A stretch of 32,283 nucleotides of DNA, from NCBI GenBank assembly GCA_016795075.1, contig JAEUIP010000019.1:1-32283 (forward strand), written 5' to 3'. The position numbers were made by a program, and so were the translations under genes. This document shows, piece by piece, positions 24,869 through 32,283 of this stretch. The notes under the pieces were generated by a model. That model worked only from the letters and a program-made list of their open reading frames with translations. It was not told the DNA's origin and did not search any database. How positions within the stretch are numbered: position 1 is the first letter of the stretch; each line of letters starts with the position of its first letter. This DNA comes from Planctomycetaceae bacterium. GTDB lineage: Bacteria > Planctomycetota > Planctomycetia > Pirellulales > Pirellulaceae.

Positions 24869-27388
24869 ATGAACGACAACAGCGACTTTTTCGCAGACCA
24901 CCATGCCGAAATTTTTCTGGGCCTGAATCAACAACAGGCCCAAGCAGTGTCCATCATCGAAGGACCGCTGATGATTTTGGCTGGCCCAGGGTCCGGGAAG
25001 ACGCGCGTCATCACGCATCGAATTGCCTACATGCTGCAGCAAGGGATCCCCGCGGACCGCATCCTCGCATTGACGTTTACGAACAAGGCCGCCAACGAAC
25101 TCGGGCACCGAATTCAACGACTGGTATCTGGCCAGTTCGTTTGGGCTGGAACGTTCCATCGATTTTGCAGTCGATTGTTGAGGCAGTATGGATCGTTTGT
25201 TGGCTTGAGCGATAACTTTTCGATCTTGGACATGGACGACGCGACGAAACTGTTCTCGCAAGCCTGGGACGAAGCGGGAATTGATGACGGGTTCGTCTCC
25301 ATTTCGGCGGTTCAAGCCGAGATCTCGAACGCAAAAAACGCGCTGATCCGCGCGGAAGAGTACCGCGGACGACTGGGCAACCCCGTGGGAAAGGTCGCGG
25401 AAAAAGTCTATCCGATTTATCAGAAGAAGATGCTCCAATGCAACTCGGTGGACTTCGACGATCTGCTACTTTGGACGGCGATCATTCTTCAAGAAAACGA
25501 AGAACTCCGCGAGCGATTGGATGAACGCTTTGGCTACATCATGGTGGATGAATATCAAGACACCAACTTGGCTCAGTATGCCATCGTCAGGTCGCTGAGT
25601 AACCTTTATCCCAACTTGGCCGTCACGGGAGATCCCGACCAATCGATCTATGGCTGGCGGGGGGCCAACATTGGGAACATCCTGGGGTTCGAGCGGGATT
25701 ACCCCCAAGTGCAAGTCGTGCGGCTGGAACAAAACTATCGCAGCACTCAAAAAATTCTTCGCGTCGCTGATCGACTCATCGCCAACAACCGTTTGCGAAA
25801 ACCAAAACGCCTCATTGCGACGCTGGAAGTTGGACAACCGGTTCGACTAAAGGCGTCGCCATCGCCTCAGGATGAAGCCTTGTGGATTGCTTCCGAAATC
25901 AAAACGCTGTTGGCGGAAGGAGTTTGGGAACCCAAAGATTTTGCGATCTTCTACCGCGCCAACTGGTTGTCGCGAAATCTGGAGCACGAATTGACATCGG
26001 CCGGGATTCCGTACCAATTGGTCAACGGTTTCGAGTTTTACCAGCGCAAAGAAATCAAAGATTTGGTCGCCTATTTGCGATTGATCGTCAACCCCAAGAA
26101 CGATGTTGCCTTCGAGCGGGTCGTCAATTCGCCGTCGCGAAAGATCGGCAAAGTAACTCTCGATCGATTGCATGAGTTGGCGCGGAATTCCCAATGCAGC
26201 CTGCTGGAGGCCTGCCAAGCGGCGATGGCCAATCCCAGTAGTTTGGGGCGGGCAGCGGCGAGTCTTCAACGGTTTGTTGCCCAAATTGAAAAACTGCAAA
26301 CCGTGCCTTGGGATCTCGTGCGACCGGTTTTGGAAGCCGTCCTGGAAGTGACGGGGTATGCCAAAATCCTCGAAGCGGACCAAACGGAAATGTCTAGCGA
26401 ACGTCTGGGAAATATTGAGGAGTTGTTGTCGGCTGCCGACGAGTTTGACAAGCAGCACTCGGTGGATGGCGGATTGGAAGCCTACTTGGAAACCGCTGCC
26501 TTGGTTAGCGATACCGACAAATTTGATGGCGAAGTCAATCATGTGAAAATGATGACGATGCATGCGGCCAAAGGTCTGGAATTTCCGTGTGTCTACATTG
26601 TGGGTGTCGAGGAAGGAATTTTGCCTCATGAACGAAGTCGCAAAGATGAAAAAGATGTCGAGGAAGAGCGGCGCCTGTTTTTTGTCGGCATCACGCGGGC
26701 GCAAAAAGAATTGACGCTGTGCCATTGCGATGGACGAATGCGGCGCGGCACCTTCGCGATGGCTCCCGCCAGCAGCTTCTTGTTGGAAATCGCCGGTGCG
26801 GATGTCGAGCGAATCCGTCCTTCAAGTTACAGCAAGAACTTTAACAAGTGGCAGAACGAACCTCGGACCGGTTTTCAACCGCCCCCGCCAACCGAGCGGG
26901 ATTGGATTGAAGACGAATGCGGCGGAGCCTCTTTTGATGTGCGGGATTTTGGAGACGATCCCACCAGTCAACTGCAAGAAACGAATGAGGTGGAACAGCC
27001 GCCGACAAAAACGTCCGATCGTCACGCGTTGGCAGTGGATTCACACTCGCTCGAGGTTCCGGGAGCTTGCGCGGCAATGGTAGCGCCTCGAAGCAACATC
27101 AAGTCGACACCGCGAATTTCAACCGCCGCGGATCTCTATTCGGAAAACGCACCAACCCATTCGCTGGACATAACCGCGACCAACGCCGACAAAAACCAAG
27201 TGTCCGGGTCACGAGATTTTCATGTCGGTTGCTTGGTCCAGCATCCGGAATATGGACCTGGAAAAGTGGTTGCTGTCGCTGGGTCGAAGACGAAACCGCT
27301 AGTTTCCGTCTACTTTTTCTCGGTTGGTCAAAAGAAGTTTCGAGCCGATTTTTGTGATCTAAAGGTTATCAGTGGCCCTCGATCCTGA
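24869..27388 (+). CDS. PcrA/UvrD superfamily 1A DNA helicase
   Basis: About 839 residues from ATG 24869. SF1A motifs in order: LNQQQAQAV (Q motif), Walker A AGPGSGKT (38-45), LALTFTNKAANEL (Ia), DEYQDT (227-232, motif II), GDPDQSIYGWRGA (254-266, III), LEQNYRST (IV), then MMTMHAAKGLEFPCVYIVGV (V) and ERRLFFVGITRAQKEL (VI). The protein unwinds 3'-to-5' in repair and replication-conflict resolution. Past the helicase core are about 130 low-complexity residues (Pro/Glu/Thr-rich) and a final Tudor-like segment (GCLVQHPEYGPGKVVAV), known in PcrA for RNA polymerase contact. The linker makes it longer than the usual 720-780. AAGGA lies nine bases before the ATG; a TTG 36 bases upstream is less likely. 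Symbol not assigned because PcrA and UvrD cannot be told apart. Confidence 0.95.
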   Translation: MNDNSDFFADHHAEIFLGLNQQQAQAVSIIEGPLMILAGPGSGKTRVITHRIAYMLQQGIPADRILALTFTNKAANELGHRIQRLVSGQFVWAGTFHRFCSRLLRQYGSFVGLSDNFSILDMDDATKLFSQAWDEAGIDDGFVSISAVQAEISNAKNALIRAEEYRGRLGNPVGKVAEKVYPIYQKKMLQCNSVDFDDLLLWTAIILQENEELRERLDERFGYIMVDEYQDTNLAQYAIVRSLSNLYPNLAVTGDPDQSIYGWRGANIGNILGFERDYPQVQVVRLEQNYRSTQKILRVADRLIANNRLRKPKRLIATLEVGQPVRLKASPSPQDEALWIASEIKTLLAEGVWEPKDFAIFYRANWLSRNLEHELTSAGIPYQLVNGFEFYQRKEIKDLVAYLRLIVNPKNDVAFERVVNSPSRKIGKVTLDRLHELARNSQCSLLEACQAAMANPSSLGRAAASLQRFVAQIEKLQTVPWDLVRPVLEAVLEVTGYAKILEADQTEMSSERLGNIEELLSAADEFDKQHSVDGGLEAYLETAALVSDTDKFDGEVNHVKMMTMHAAKGLEFPCVYIVGVEEGILPHERSRKDEKDVEEERRLFFVGITRAQKELTLCHCDGRMRRGTFAMAPASSFLLEIAGADVERIRPSSYSKNFNKWQNEPRTGFQPPPPTERDWIEDECGGASFDVRDFGDDPTSQLQETNEVEQPPTKTSDRHALAVDSHSLEVPGACAAMVAPRSNIKSTPRISTAADLYSENAPTHSLDITATNADKNQVSGSRDFHVGCLVQHPEYGPGKVVAVAGSKTKPLVSVYFFSVGQKKFRADFCDLKVISGPRS

Positions 27389-27513
27389 GTTTTTTTCGAA
27401 ATTTACCCGCCCACCACGCTTGTTCGCCTTGATTGTTGGCTAAAATAGTGAAGTGAGCCGGGTTTGTCAGAACAATTGGCGGTAATTTCTAGACAGAACA
27501 ATTGCAGGATCCA
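27389..27513 (+). promoter_or_regulatory. FHA gene leader with perfect 11-bp direct repeats
   Basis: CAGAACAATTG occurs at 27468-27478 and again at 27494-27504, 26 bases apart; the second ends nine bases before the FHA start codon. TAAAAT (near 27441) could be a -10 with TTGTTC 15 bases upstream, a short spacing. The repeats could bind a regulator at or after the transcription start; unproven. No T-tract terminator follows the helicase gene. Confidence 0.4.
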
Positions 27514-27963
27514 ATGACCCAACAACCAAGTGAACAAGACGGGGCGAAACTGCCCGGCAAAAAAATTCATGGGACGTTGATTCCGATCGGTGGCGGCGAC
27601 AATATCCCGTTGCTCCGTACGAGATTGCGAGTCGGTCGCCGCGATGGTTGCGACATTGTGCTTCCTTTCTCGAATATTTCCGGACACCACTGTCTGTTGG
27701 AGATCCACGAAGGCTATTGGTTCGTTCGCGATTTGAACAGCCGAAATGGGGTCAAAGTCAATGGGCAAAAAATCATCCCCGGCCTGAAAAAACGCTTGGA
27801 CCCCGGTGATGAATTGGCAATTGCCAAAAACGTCTATCGTTGTGATTACGATCCCCTTGAAAATGGAGCTTATGGAACGCCGCCCCAAGACGAACAAGCG
27901 GAAGCGTTTTTCGAACGTTCTCTGCTCGAGCGGGCCGGTTTGAAACGCTCCAAAGAACAATAA
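27514..27963 (+). CDS. FHA domain protein
   Basis: 149 residues. One forkhead-associated domain with phospho-threonine-binding positions: GRRDGCDIVL (Gly-Arg pair), SNISGHHCLLE (Ser-x-x-His), then RDLNSRNGVKVNGQKI (Asn-Gly pair), followed by PGDELAIAKNVYRCDY. There is no other domain; the N-terminal 20 residues and the C-terminal 30 (acidic, then KRSKEQ) look flexible. It probably binds a phosphorylated protein from a Ser/Thr kinase, which planctomycetes encode in number; none is in this window. ATG at 27514 is preferred over a TTG twelve bases upstream; AGGA sits about five bases before it. It is separated by 125 bp from the helicase gene, so likely has its own promoter. Confidence 0.9.
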   Translation: MTQQPSEQDGAKLPGKKIHGTLIPIGGGDNIPLLRTRLRVGRRDGCDIVLPFSNISGHHCLLEIHEGYWFVRDLNSRNGVKVNGQKIIPGLKKRLDPGDELAIAKNVYRCDYDPLENGAYGTPPQDEQAEAFFERSLLERAGLKRSKEQ

Positions 27964-28251
27964 TTCGCACGTTGTTCCTTAGGGCGTCTCGGTCCGTCGG
28001 AGGACTTCTCTATTGGTGGTGAGAATCGAGCCAAATCTCGAATGATTGCCGTTTCCACGACCGCAAATCCTTGCGAAGTCGCGTTGTTCACTCTAGACTG
28101 TTGTCACCTGCCAATTCCGGTTCAAAACCGCAGGTTTACCGACTTTTTGTCCAAAAAACGCTGCGGTAGCACGGATTCGCTGTGCCCGGTGCGTGGTAGG
28201 ATTTTGCTTCGGCCGATGACCGAATTTGGCCACTTTCCTGGATGATCGATC
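27964..28251. other. Spacer between FHA and lipoprotein genes
   Basis: 288 bp with no gene, terminator or repeat that I can support. The plus-strand ORF at 28042-28245 has no family match or start signal and is left out. Confidence 0.4.
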
Positions 28252-28755
28252 ATGATTCAAGGTTGGAAACGAGTTCAAATGGGAAGCCCCGCCGCGCTTT
28301 GGGCCGGTGTATTGCTGTGCTGCCTGCTGCTGTGCGGGAGCCTTGGGTGCTCAAGTCGAACCGAATTCGATCGGAGTGAGTACCAAAAAGTCACCAAAAC
28401 CACGACTGCTGGGGCGGGGCCACTGCCACCGGGCAGTTTTGGCAGCGGAGCCATGCAATACGGGTCCGGGATGGTGCCTTTTGGTTCCGGGATGATGCCA
28501 TTTGGTTCCGGTGCGATGCCCTACGGTTCGGGTTCGATGCCTTTTGGATCTGGTACGGTGCCTTTTGGTTCTGGTACGGTGCCGTTTGGAACGGGTTCGA
28601 TGCCCTACGGATCGGGTTCGATGCCGTTTGGTTCGGGAGCTGCGTCGTTTGGTTCGGGAATAACTTTTGGGACCGGTGCGATTCGAGTTACGGCACCTGC
28701 TGCCCGATCCGCCAACAAGTTCCCTCGATTTGGATCCGCCTACCCGGTCCAGTGA
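28252..28755 (+). CDS. Putative lipoprotein with eleven GSG heptapeptide repeats
   Basis: 167 residues. Hydrophobic signal (LWAGVLLCCLLLCGSLGC) with a probable lipid-attachment Cys33; the -3 position is Ser rather than Leu, so the lipobox is not ideal. The middle (63-144) is eleven units of seven residues, [FY]-G-[ST]-G-x-x-P, such as FGSGMMP, YGSGSMP and FGTGSMP. This is uncharged, glycine-rich and probably disordered or beta-turn-rich. The C-terminal end is short and basic (RSANKFPRFGSAYP). Repeats of this kind suggest a surface or periplasmic structural protein, not an enzyme. ATG 28252 is preferred, though a second Met ten residues in also has a signal. Low information on function. Confidence 0.75.
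   Translation: MIQGWKRVQMGSPAALWAGVLLCCLLLCGSLGCSSRTEFDRSEYQKVTKTTTAGAGPLPPGSFGSGAMQYGSGMVPFGSGMMPFGSGAMPYGSGSMPFGSGTVPFGSGTVPFGTGSMPYGSGSMPFGSGAASFGSGITFGTGAIRVTAPAARSANKFPRFGSAYPVQ
28438..28683 (+). repeat. 21-bp coding repeats in the lipoprotein gene
   Basis: Eleven in-frame 21-bp units encode [FY]G[ST]Gxx[PS]; nucleotide sequences are similar but not identical (mostly third-position changes), so the array has diverged under protein constraint. Unit number is likely variable between strains. Confidence 0.85.
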
Positions 28756-28845
28756 TCCCTGAGTTTGTTCACGGGATGACTGGCGGAATTTCTAAACGCA
28801 CGTTGCCGAATGTTCGGAGCACGTTGCGAAAAAGCAACATTTTTT
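28755..28845 (+). terminator. Two hairpins after the lipoprotein gene, the second with a T tract
   Basis: ATCCC (28755-28759) pairs with GGGAT (28773-28777) just after the stop. Then GTTGC (28823-28827) pairs with GCAAC (28834-28838), followed by ATTTTTT. The second is a short but plausible terminator; the first may be chance. Confidence 0.5.
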
Positions 28846-28928
28846 GACCATTGTTGGATTTGTCACACGTCCAATTAGTATGGATCGTAGCCCTGAGCGG
28901 CGGTTCCATCCTTTGCGGAAGTGTTGCG

Positions 28929-29387
28929 ATGATCCCCAATCGAATCTTGCTCCTTTCGAGCGTCTTCATTCTGAGTCTGTTCACGACCGGTCATGGTTCG
29001 GTCCAAGCCCAGGACTGGTTCACCGCAGGAAGTTATTACACGCACAATCCGCAAACGAACGTCCGGGTCCACCAGTTTGCGGCGAACCCAGTCGTTCTGC
29101 ATACTCCGGATCCGTTCATGAGTGTGTATCGCCAGCAACGCAGCTCGATAACCGTCGGCGGAAGTTCCGACAACTACCACAAGGTCTATCAATTTGGCGA
29201 TGTGGTTCGCCCGTATGGCGAATGGGAGCGACCGTACCGGCCATACAGCGTGCCCTATTCCGACTGGGCCTATGGTTCTCCATTTGGGCACTTGGCGTCC
29301 CCGCCACGTACGAACCCAATGTTGCCGTCGCCCATTTATGCTCCGGGCTTTTTTCCAACCCCTTATCAGGTCCCAATGATTCCGTAG
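28929..29387 (+). CDS. Small secreted protein of unknown function
   Basis: 152 residues from ATG 28929. Signal peptide RILLLSSVFILSLFTTGHGS with cleavage near VQAQ. The mature part starts DWFTAGSYYTHNPQTNVRVH and includes Arg/Tyr/Pro-rich runs (YGEWERPYRPYSVPYSDWAY) and Pro-rich end (PTPYQVPMIP). There is no known domain; tyrosine- and proline-rich composition suggests a structural or surface-associated role, which is only a guess. The upstream ATG at 28851 would put 26 extra residues before the signal, so the later ATG is used. It follows the lipoprotein on the same strand after a terminator-like hairpin. Convergent with dnaE2, whose stop is 33 bp away. Confidence 0.65.
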   Translation: MIPNRILLLSSVFILSLFTTGHGSVQAQDWFTAGSYYTHNPQTNVRVHQFAANPVVLHTPDPFMSVYRQQRSSITVGGSSDNYHKVYQFGDVVRPYGEWERPYRPYSVPYSDWAYGSPFGHLASPPRTNPMLPSPIYAPGFFPTPYQVPMIP

Positions 29388-29420
29388 TCCGTAGTCTTGG
29401 GGACTGGACTTTCCGGCGAC

Positions 29421-32283
29421 TCATTCGGCGCCGATGTTTTGCACGTCTTCGACAATCAAATGCACAACATCGTGTTGGCGTTGGAGTTTGCCCGTCACCA
29501 TCCAGACGGGCGAACACCGGCAAACGTCATAGAACTTTTTCCAGGTGTCCGGATGAAGGATCAAGTTGGCTTGCCCGGTTTCATCTTCTAAGGTGACGAA
29601 CGTGATCCCTTTGGCGGTCCCCGGTCGTTGTCGCAAAATGACCAAGCCGCCAATGCGAACTTTGATTTGCGAAGTGGTATTCAACTCTTGGCAGGTTCGA
29701 GCGCCTTGGCGTTGCAACCAATCGCGATGGAACGACATGGGGTGGCCTTTGAGCGACAATCCCGCTTGGGCATAATCTTGTAGCACTTGTTCGTACAAGT
29801 CTTGTTGCGGCAAGTCGACCCACTCGATCTCTTCCGACACTCCGACCAACAGCGGTTGTTTCTCAAGATCAATCGGGCGCGCCAGACTCTCCCAAATCGC
29901 TTGTCGTCGGTTCAAGCCCAGGGATTGGAAACAATCGGCGGTTGCCAACAGCTTTCGCATCGGAACGGAGAGTCGGGTGCGACGATCAAAATCGGCAAAA
30001 TCGCGGAACGGCTCCGCACGACGTGCGGTTGCGATTGCTGTGGCGGCGTCCGAGGTGATCCCACGCAACAGAGAAAACCCTAACCGCACCGTCTTCGGAT
30101 CCACCAAACTGGAATCCCACTCGCTGAAGGAGACGTCGGCCGGTAAGACTTGTACGTCGTGATCTTGGGCTTCGCGAATCAACTGGGCCGGACGATAAAA
30201 CCCCATGGGCTGGCTGTTCAAAAGCGCGGTTAGATACACGGCCGGATAGTGACACTTCAAATAGGACGTGGCATACGCCAACAGCGCGAATGAAGTCGCA
30301 TGACTTTCAGGAAATCCGTACTCGCCAAAGCCCATGATTTGTTGAAAGACACGTTCGGCAAATTCTTCGGTCAAATCGTTCTTGACCATTCCGCGAACCA
30401 ATTGATCGTGAAAATGTGTGAGGTCTCCATCGCGCCTCCAAGCGCCCATGGCCTTCCGGAGTGCGTCCGCCTCGCCCGGTGTAAAGTCGGCCAAATCGAT
30501 GGCCATGCGCATCACTTGTTCTTGAAAGATGGGCACACCGTGAGTTTTACCCAGGATTCGTTCGACCTTTGCATTGGGATAGTGGACTTCCTCCAATCCC
30601 GCGCGTCGTCTCAGCAAGGGGTGAACCATTTGTCCTTGAATAGGGCCCGGCCGAATCAAGGCCACTTCGATGACCAAGTCGTAGAAGCAACGAGGACGTA
30701 GGCGAGGCAGTGTGGCCATTTGAGCTCGCGATTCGATCTGGAAAACGCCCATCGTTTCCGCTCGACAAATCATGTCGTACGTCGCGGTATCGTTGGCCGG
30801 TATGGAAGCCAAATCCAGGTCGATGTGCAGATGCTCCCGAAGCAAATCGAACGCGCGGTGCAGGCAACTCATGATGCCCAAGCCCAAACAATCGACTTTC
30901 AAGATTCCTAACTCGTCCAAGTCGTATTTGTCCCATTGGATCACACTGCGACCGGGCATGGCCGCGTTTTCAATCGGGACAATTTTGTCCAAAGGACTTT
31001 CACTAAGGACCATGCCACCGGGATGCTGGGACAAGTGACGTGGATGTCCGATCAGTTGATCAACCAAGCCAATCAACTGGCGTCCGCCTAAACTTTGTGG
31101 ATCGATTCCAACTTGTTGGCAACGCAAGCCTAGCTCAGGATCACGATGGTACCGATCCACTCGTTTGGATAAAGCATCGATTCGATCCAACGAAAATCCA
31201 AGAGCCTTGCCGACGTCTCGAATCGACGAACGCAGGCAATAACTGGTATTCACGCCCGTCATGCCGGCCCGCTGACGCCCGTACTTTTGATAGATGTATT
31301 GCAAGACTTCTTCGCGTCGTTGATGTTCAAAATCCACATCGATGTCCGGTGGCTCGTTACGCTCCTTGGACACAAACCGCTCGAACAGCAAATCACTCTC
31401 GGTTGGGTTGACGCTCGTGATGTGCAAACAAAAACAAACCGCCGAATTGGCGGCTGATCCGCGACCTTGGCACAGAATATTCTGCTGCCGCGCGAAGTTG
31501 ACGATGTCGTACACCGTCAAGAAATAAGCCTCGTACCGTAGTTCTTCAATGAGCTTCAACTCATGTTCCAGCGTTTGCTGGACCGAACTTGGCACGCCCG
31601 TAGGGTACCGGCGATTGGCACCTTCCCAAGTCAATTGTCTTAGAAAATCCATGGGAGCGGTTCCCGGCGGAGCCAACTCCGTAGGATATTCGTAACACAA
31701 TTCATCCAGTGTGAACGAACATTCGTCGGCAATGCGTTGACATAACTCGAACGCGCCGGGCAGGGCACGCTCCCAGTGAGACCGTTCCTCCAAGGATTGC
31801 AAATGGCGTTCGTTGTTGATCGCCAGCGGGGAACGATCCAAGTCCACCAGTTCTCCGTTGGCCAGTTCCGGAATCGTTTTTCCCATGCGAATGGCGGTCA
31901 TCACATCCAAGAGTGGCTGTCGAGCCGTCTCATGGCAGCGGACCTCGGGAGCCAATACTAACGGTATCTGCAGCAGGTTTGCCGCCTGACGCAAGCGCCC
32001 CAATACCACCGCATCATTGGGGCCCTTGTACAGGTCGACCACCAAGGACACTCGATCAGAAAACGCATCGCGAAAGGCTGGTGCCACGGCCGCCAATTGT
32101 TTGGTGCTCCACCCGAGAGGAACCAAACCGGCGAACAATCCCGTCGCCTGGGGCAAAACGTCCCCTAGTCCCAAGCTGTATTTGCCTTTTTCCGCCGCGC
32201 AGCGCCCGCGGCTGATCAACTGCGCTAGATTCGCATAGCCCGTCCGATTTTGCACCCACAGCAGAATCGTGAGCCCTTCGCTC
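29421..32283 (-). CDS. dnaE2: Error-prone DNA polymerase DnaE2, N-terminus outside the window
   Basis: About 953 residues are seen (30 more at the edge than the first internal start); a full DnaE2 has roughly 1050-1080, so the front of the PHP domain is missing. Visible C-family polymerase features: GRGSAANSAVCF, catalytic Asp pair in PDIDVDF (about 303-309 from GTG 32255), third acidic residue in ILKVDCLGLG, GVFQIESRAQM, IFQEQVMRMAIDLADFTPGE with ADALRKAMGAWRR, ESHATSFALLAYATSYLKCH, and an OB-fold at the C-terminus (IKVRIGGLVILRQRPGTAKG). DnaE2 makes SOS translesion synthesis with ImuB, usually encoded nearby as imuA-imuB-dnaE2; no imu gene is in the window, and upstream sequence is beyond the edge. 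The visible start GTG 32255 is only an internal codon. Confidence 0.92.
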   Translation of the reverse strand, partial: SEGLTILLWVQNRTGYANLAQLISRGRCAAEKGKYSLGLGDVLPQATGLFAGLVPLGWSTKQLAAVAPAFRDAFSDRVSLVVDLYKGPNDAVVLGRLRQAANLLQIPLVLAPEVRCHETARQPLLDVMTAIRMGKTIPELANGELVDLDRSPLAINNERHLQSLEERSHWERALPGAFELCQRIADECSFTLDELCYEYPTELAPPGTAPMDFLRQLTWEGANRRYPTGVPSSVQQTLEHELKLIEELRYEAYFLTVYDIVNFARQQNILCQGRGSAANSAVCFCLHITSVNPTESDLLFERFVSKERNEPPDIDVDFEHQRREEVLQYIYQKYGRQRAGMTGVNTSYCLRSSIRDVGKALGFSLDRIDALSKRVDRYHRDPELGLRCQQVGIDPQSLGGRQLIGLVDQLIGHPRHLSQHPGGMVLSESPLDKIVPIENAAMPGRSVIQWDKYDLDELGILKVDCLGLGIMSCLHRAFDLLREHLHIDLDLASIPANDTATYDMICRAETMGVFQIESRAQMATLPRLRPRCFYDLVIEVALIRPGPIQGQMVHPLLRRRAGLEEVHYPNAKVERILGKTHGVPIFQEQVMRMAIDLADFTPGEADALRKAMGAWRRDGDLTHFHDQLVRGMVKNDLTEEFAERVFQQIMGFGEYGFPESHATSFALLAYATSYLKCHYPAVYLTALLNSQPMGFYRPAQLIREAQDHDVQVLPADVSFSEWDSSLVDPKTVRLGFSLLRGITSDAATAIATARRAEPFRDFADFDRRTRLSVPMRKLLATADCFQSLGLNRRQAIWESLARPIDLEKQPLLVGVSEEIEWVDLPQQDLYEQVLQDYAQAGLSLKGHPMSFHRDWLQRQGARTCQELNTTSQIKVRIGGLVILRQRPGTAKGITFVTLEDETGQANLILHPDTWKKFYDVCRCSPVWMVTGKLQRQHDVVHLIVEDVQNIGAE

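Noticed and set aside
25847..26725. 292-residue minus-strand ORF opposite the helicase gene
   Set aside because: Antisense to SF1 motifs; no promoter or domain.

Overview
The window reads as the chromosome of a planctomycete, most likely a member of the Pirellulaceae. The lineage call is inference from gene content: a paired Planctomycete-type cytochrome c protein (PSCyt1/DUF1549/DUF1553) with a DUF1501 protein, a PEP-CTERM protein, a very large Bat-type operon, a stand-alone RNA polymerase alpha C-terminal-domain protein, and spacers rich in short hairpin repeats. GC content is moderate and coding density is high apart from five repeat-bearing spacers.

Layout. 1-880: a 256-bp tandem repeat (two full copies and part of a third), then a probable remnant and the leader of a PEP-CTERM surface protein (941-2647, +) that ends at a clear terminator. 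2744-3681: a Uma2-type nuclease gene bracketed by inverted heptad tracts and a near-identical 19-mer. 3721-8804 (-): a DUF1501 protein and, upstream of it, a 1000+ residue PSCyt protein, separated by a 400-bp hairpin and minisatellite spacer. 8805-9237: divergent spacer with a G-quadruplex motif and REP-like inverted repeats. 9238-11888 (+): an OPT-family transporter overlapping by one base a two-TM protein of unknown function. 12175-12966 (+): a lone acyltransferase catalytic domain, preceded by a nested stem-loop. 12967-13603: a spacer with two copies of a ~190-bp hairpin element.

13604-24234 (-) is the main gene cluster. It runs moxR, DUF58, DUF4381-like, two von Willebrand A membrane proteins, a TPR-like anchored protein, a 1279-residue membrane-anchored protein, and finally an AAA ATPase. 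Several junctions are ATGA-type overlaps, so the first five genes at least look translationally coupled. By analogy with Bat (aerotolerance) operons this should be a MoxR-controlled envelope complex, but its real role here is unknown. Upstream are a perfect 16-bp stem in the moxR leader and an 85-residue alpha-CTD protein, divergent from a PcrA/UvrD helicase gene (24869-27388, +). Overlapping -10 boxes lie between these two.

27514-29387 (+) holds an FHA protein, a probable lipoprotein with eleven seven-residue GSG repeats, and a small secreted protein. The window ends inside a dnaE2-type error-prone DNA polymerase gene on the minus strand, whose N-terminal part lies outside.

No tRNA, rRNA, CRISPR array, intact transposase or prophage gene was recognised. 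The less ordinary signals are (a) the tandem hairpin element at 13118-13496, in which all seven stem mismatches would be G.U pairs on the minus strand; (b) the expanded Bat operon with an ATPase at its end; (c) the coupled OPT transporter partner; and (d) the recurrent GGCCC/GGGCC and GCCCC/GGGGC hairpins.
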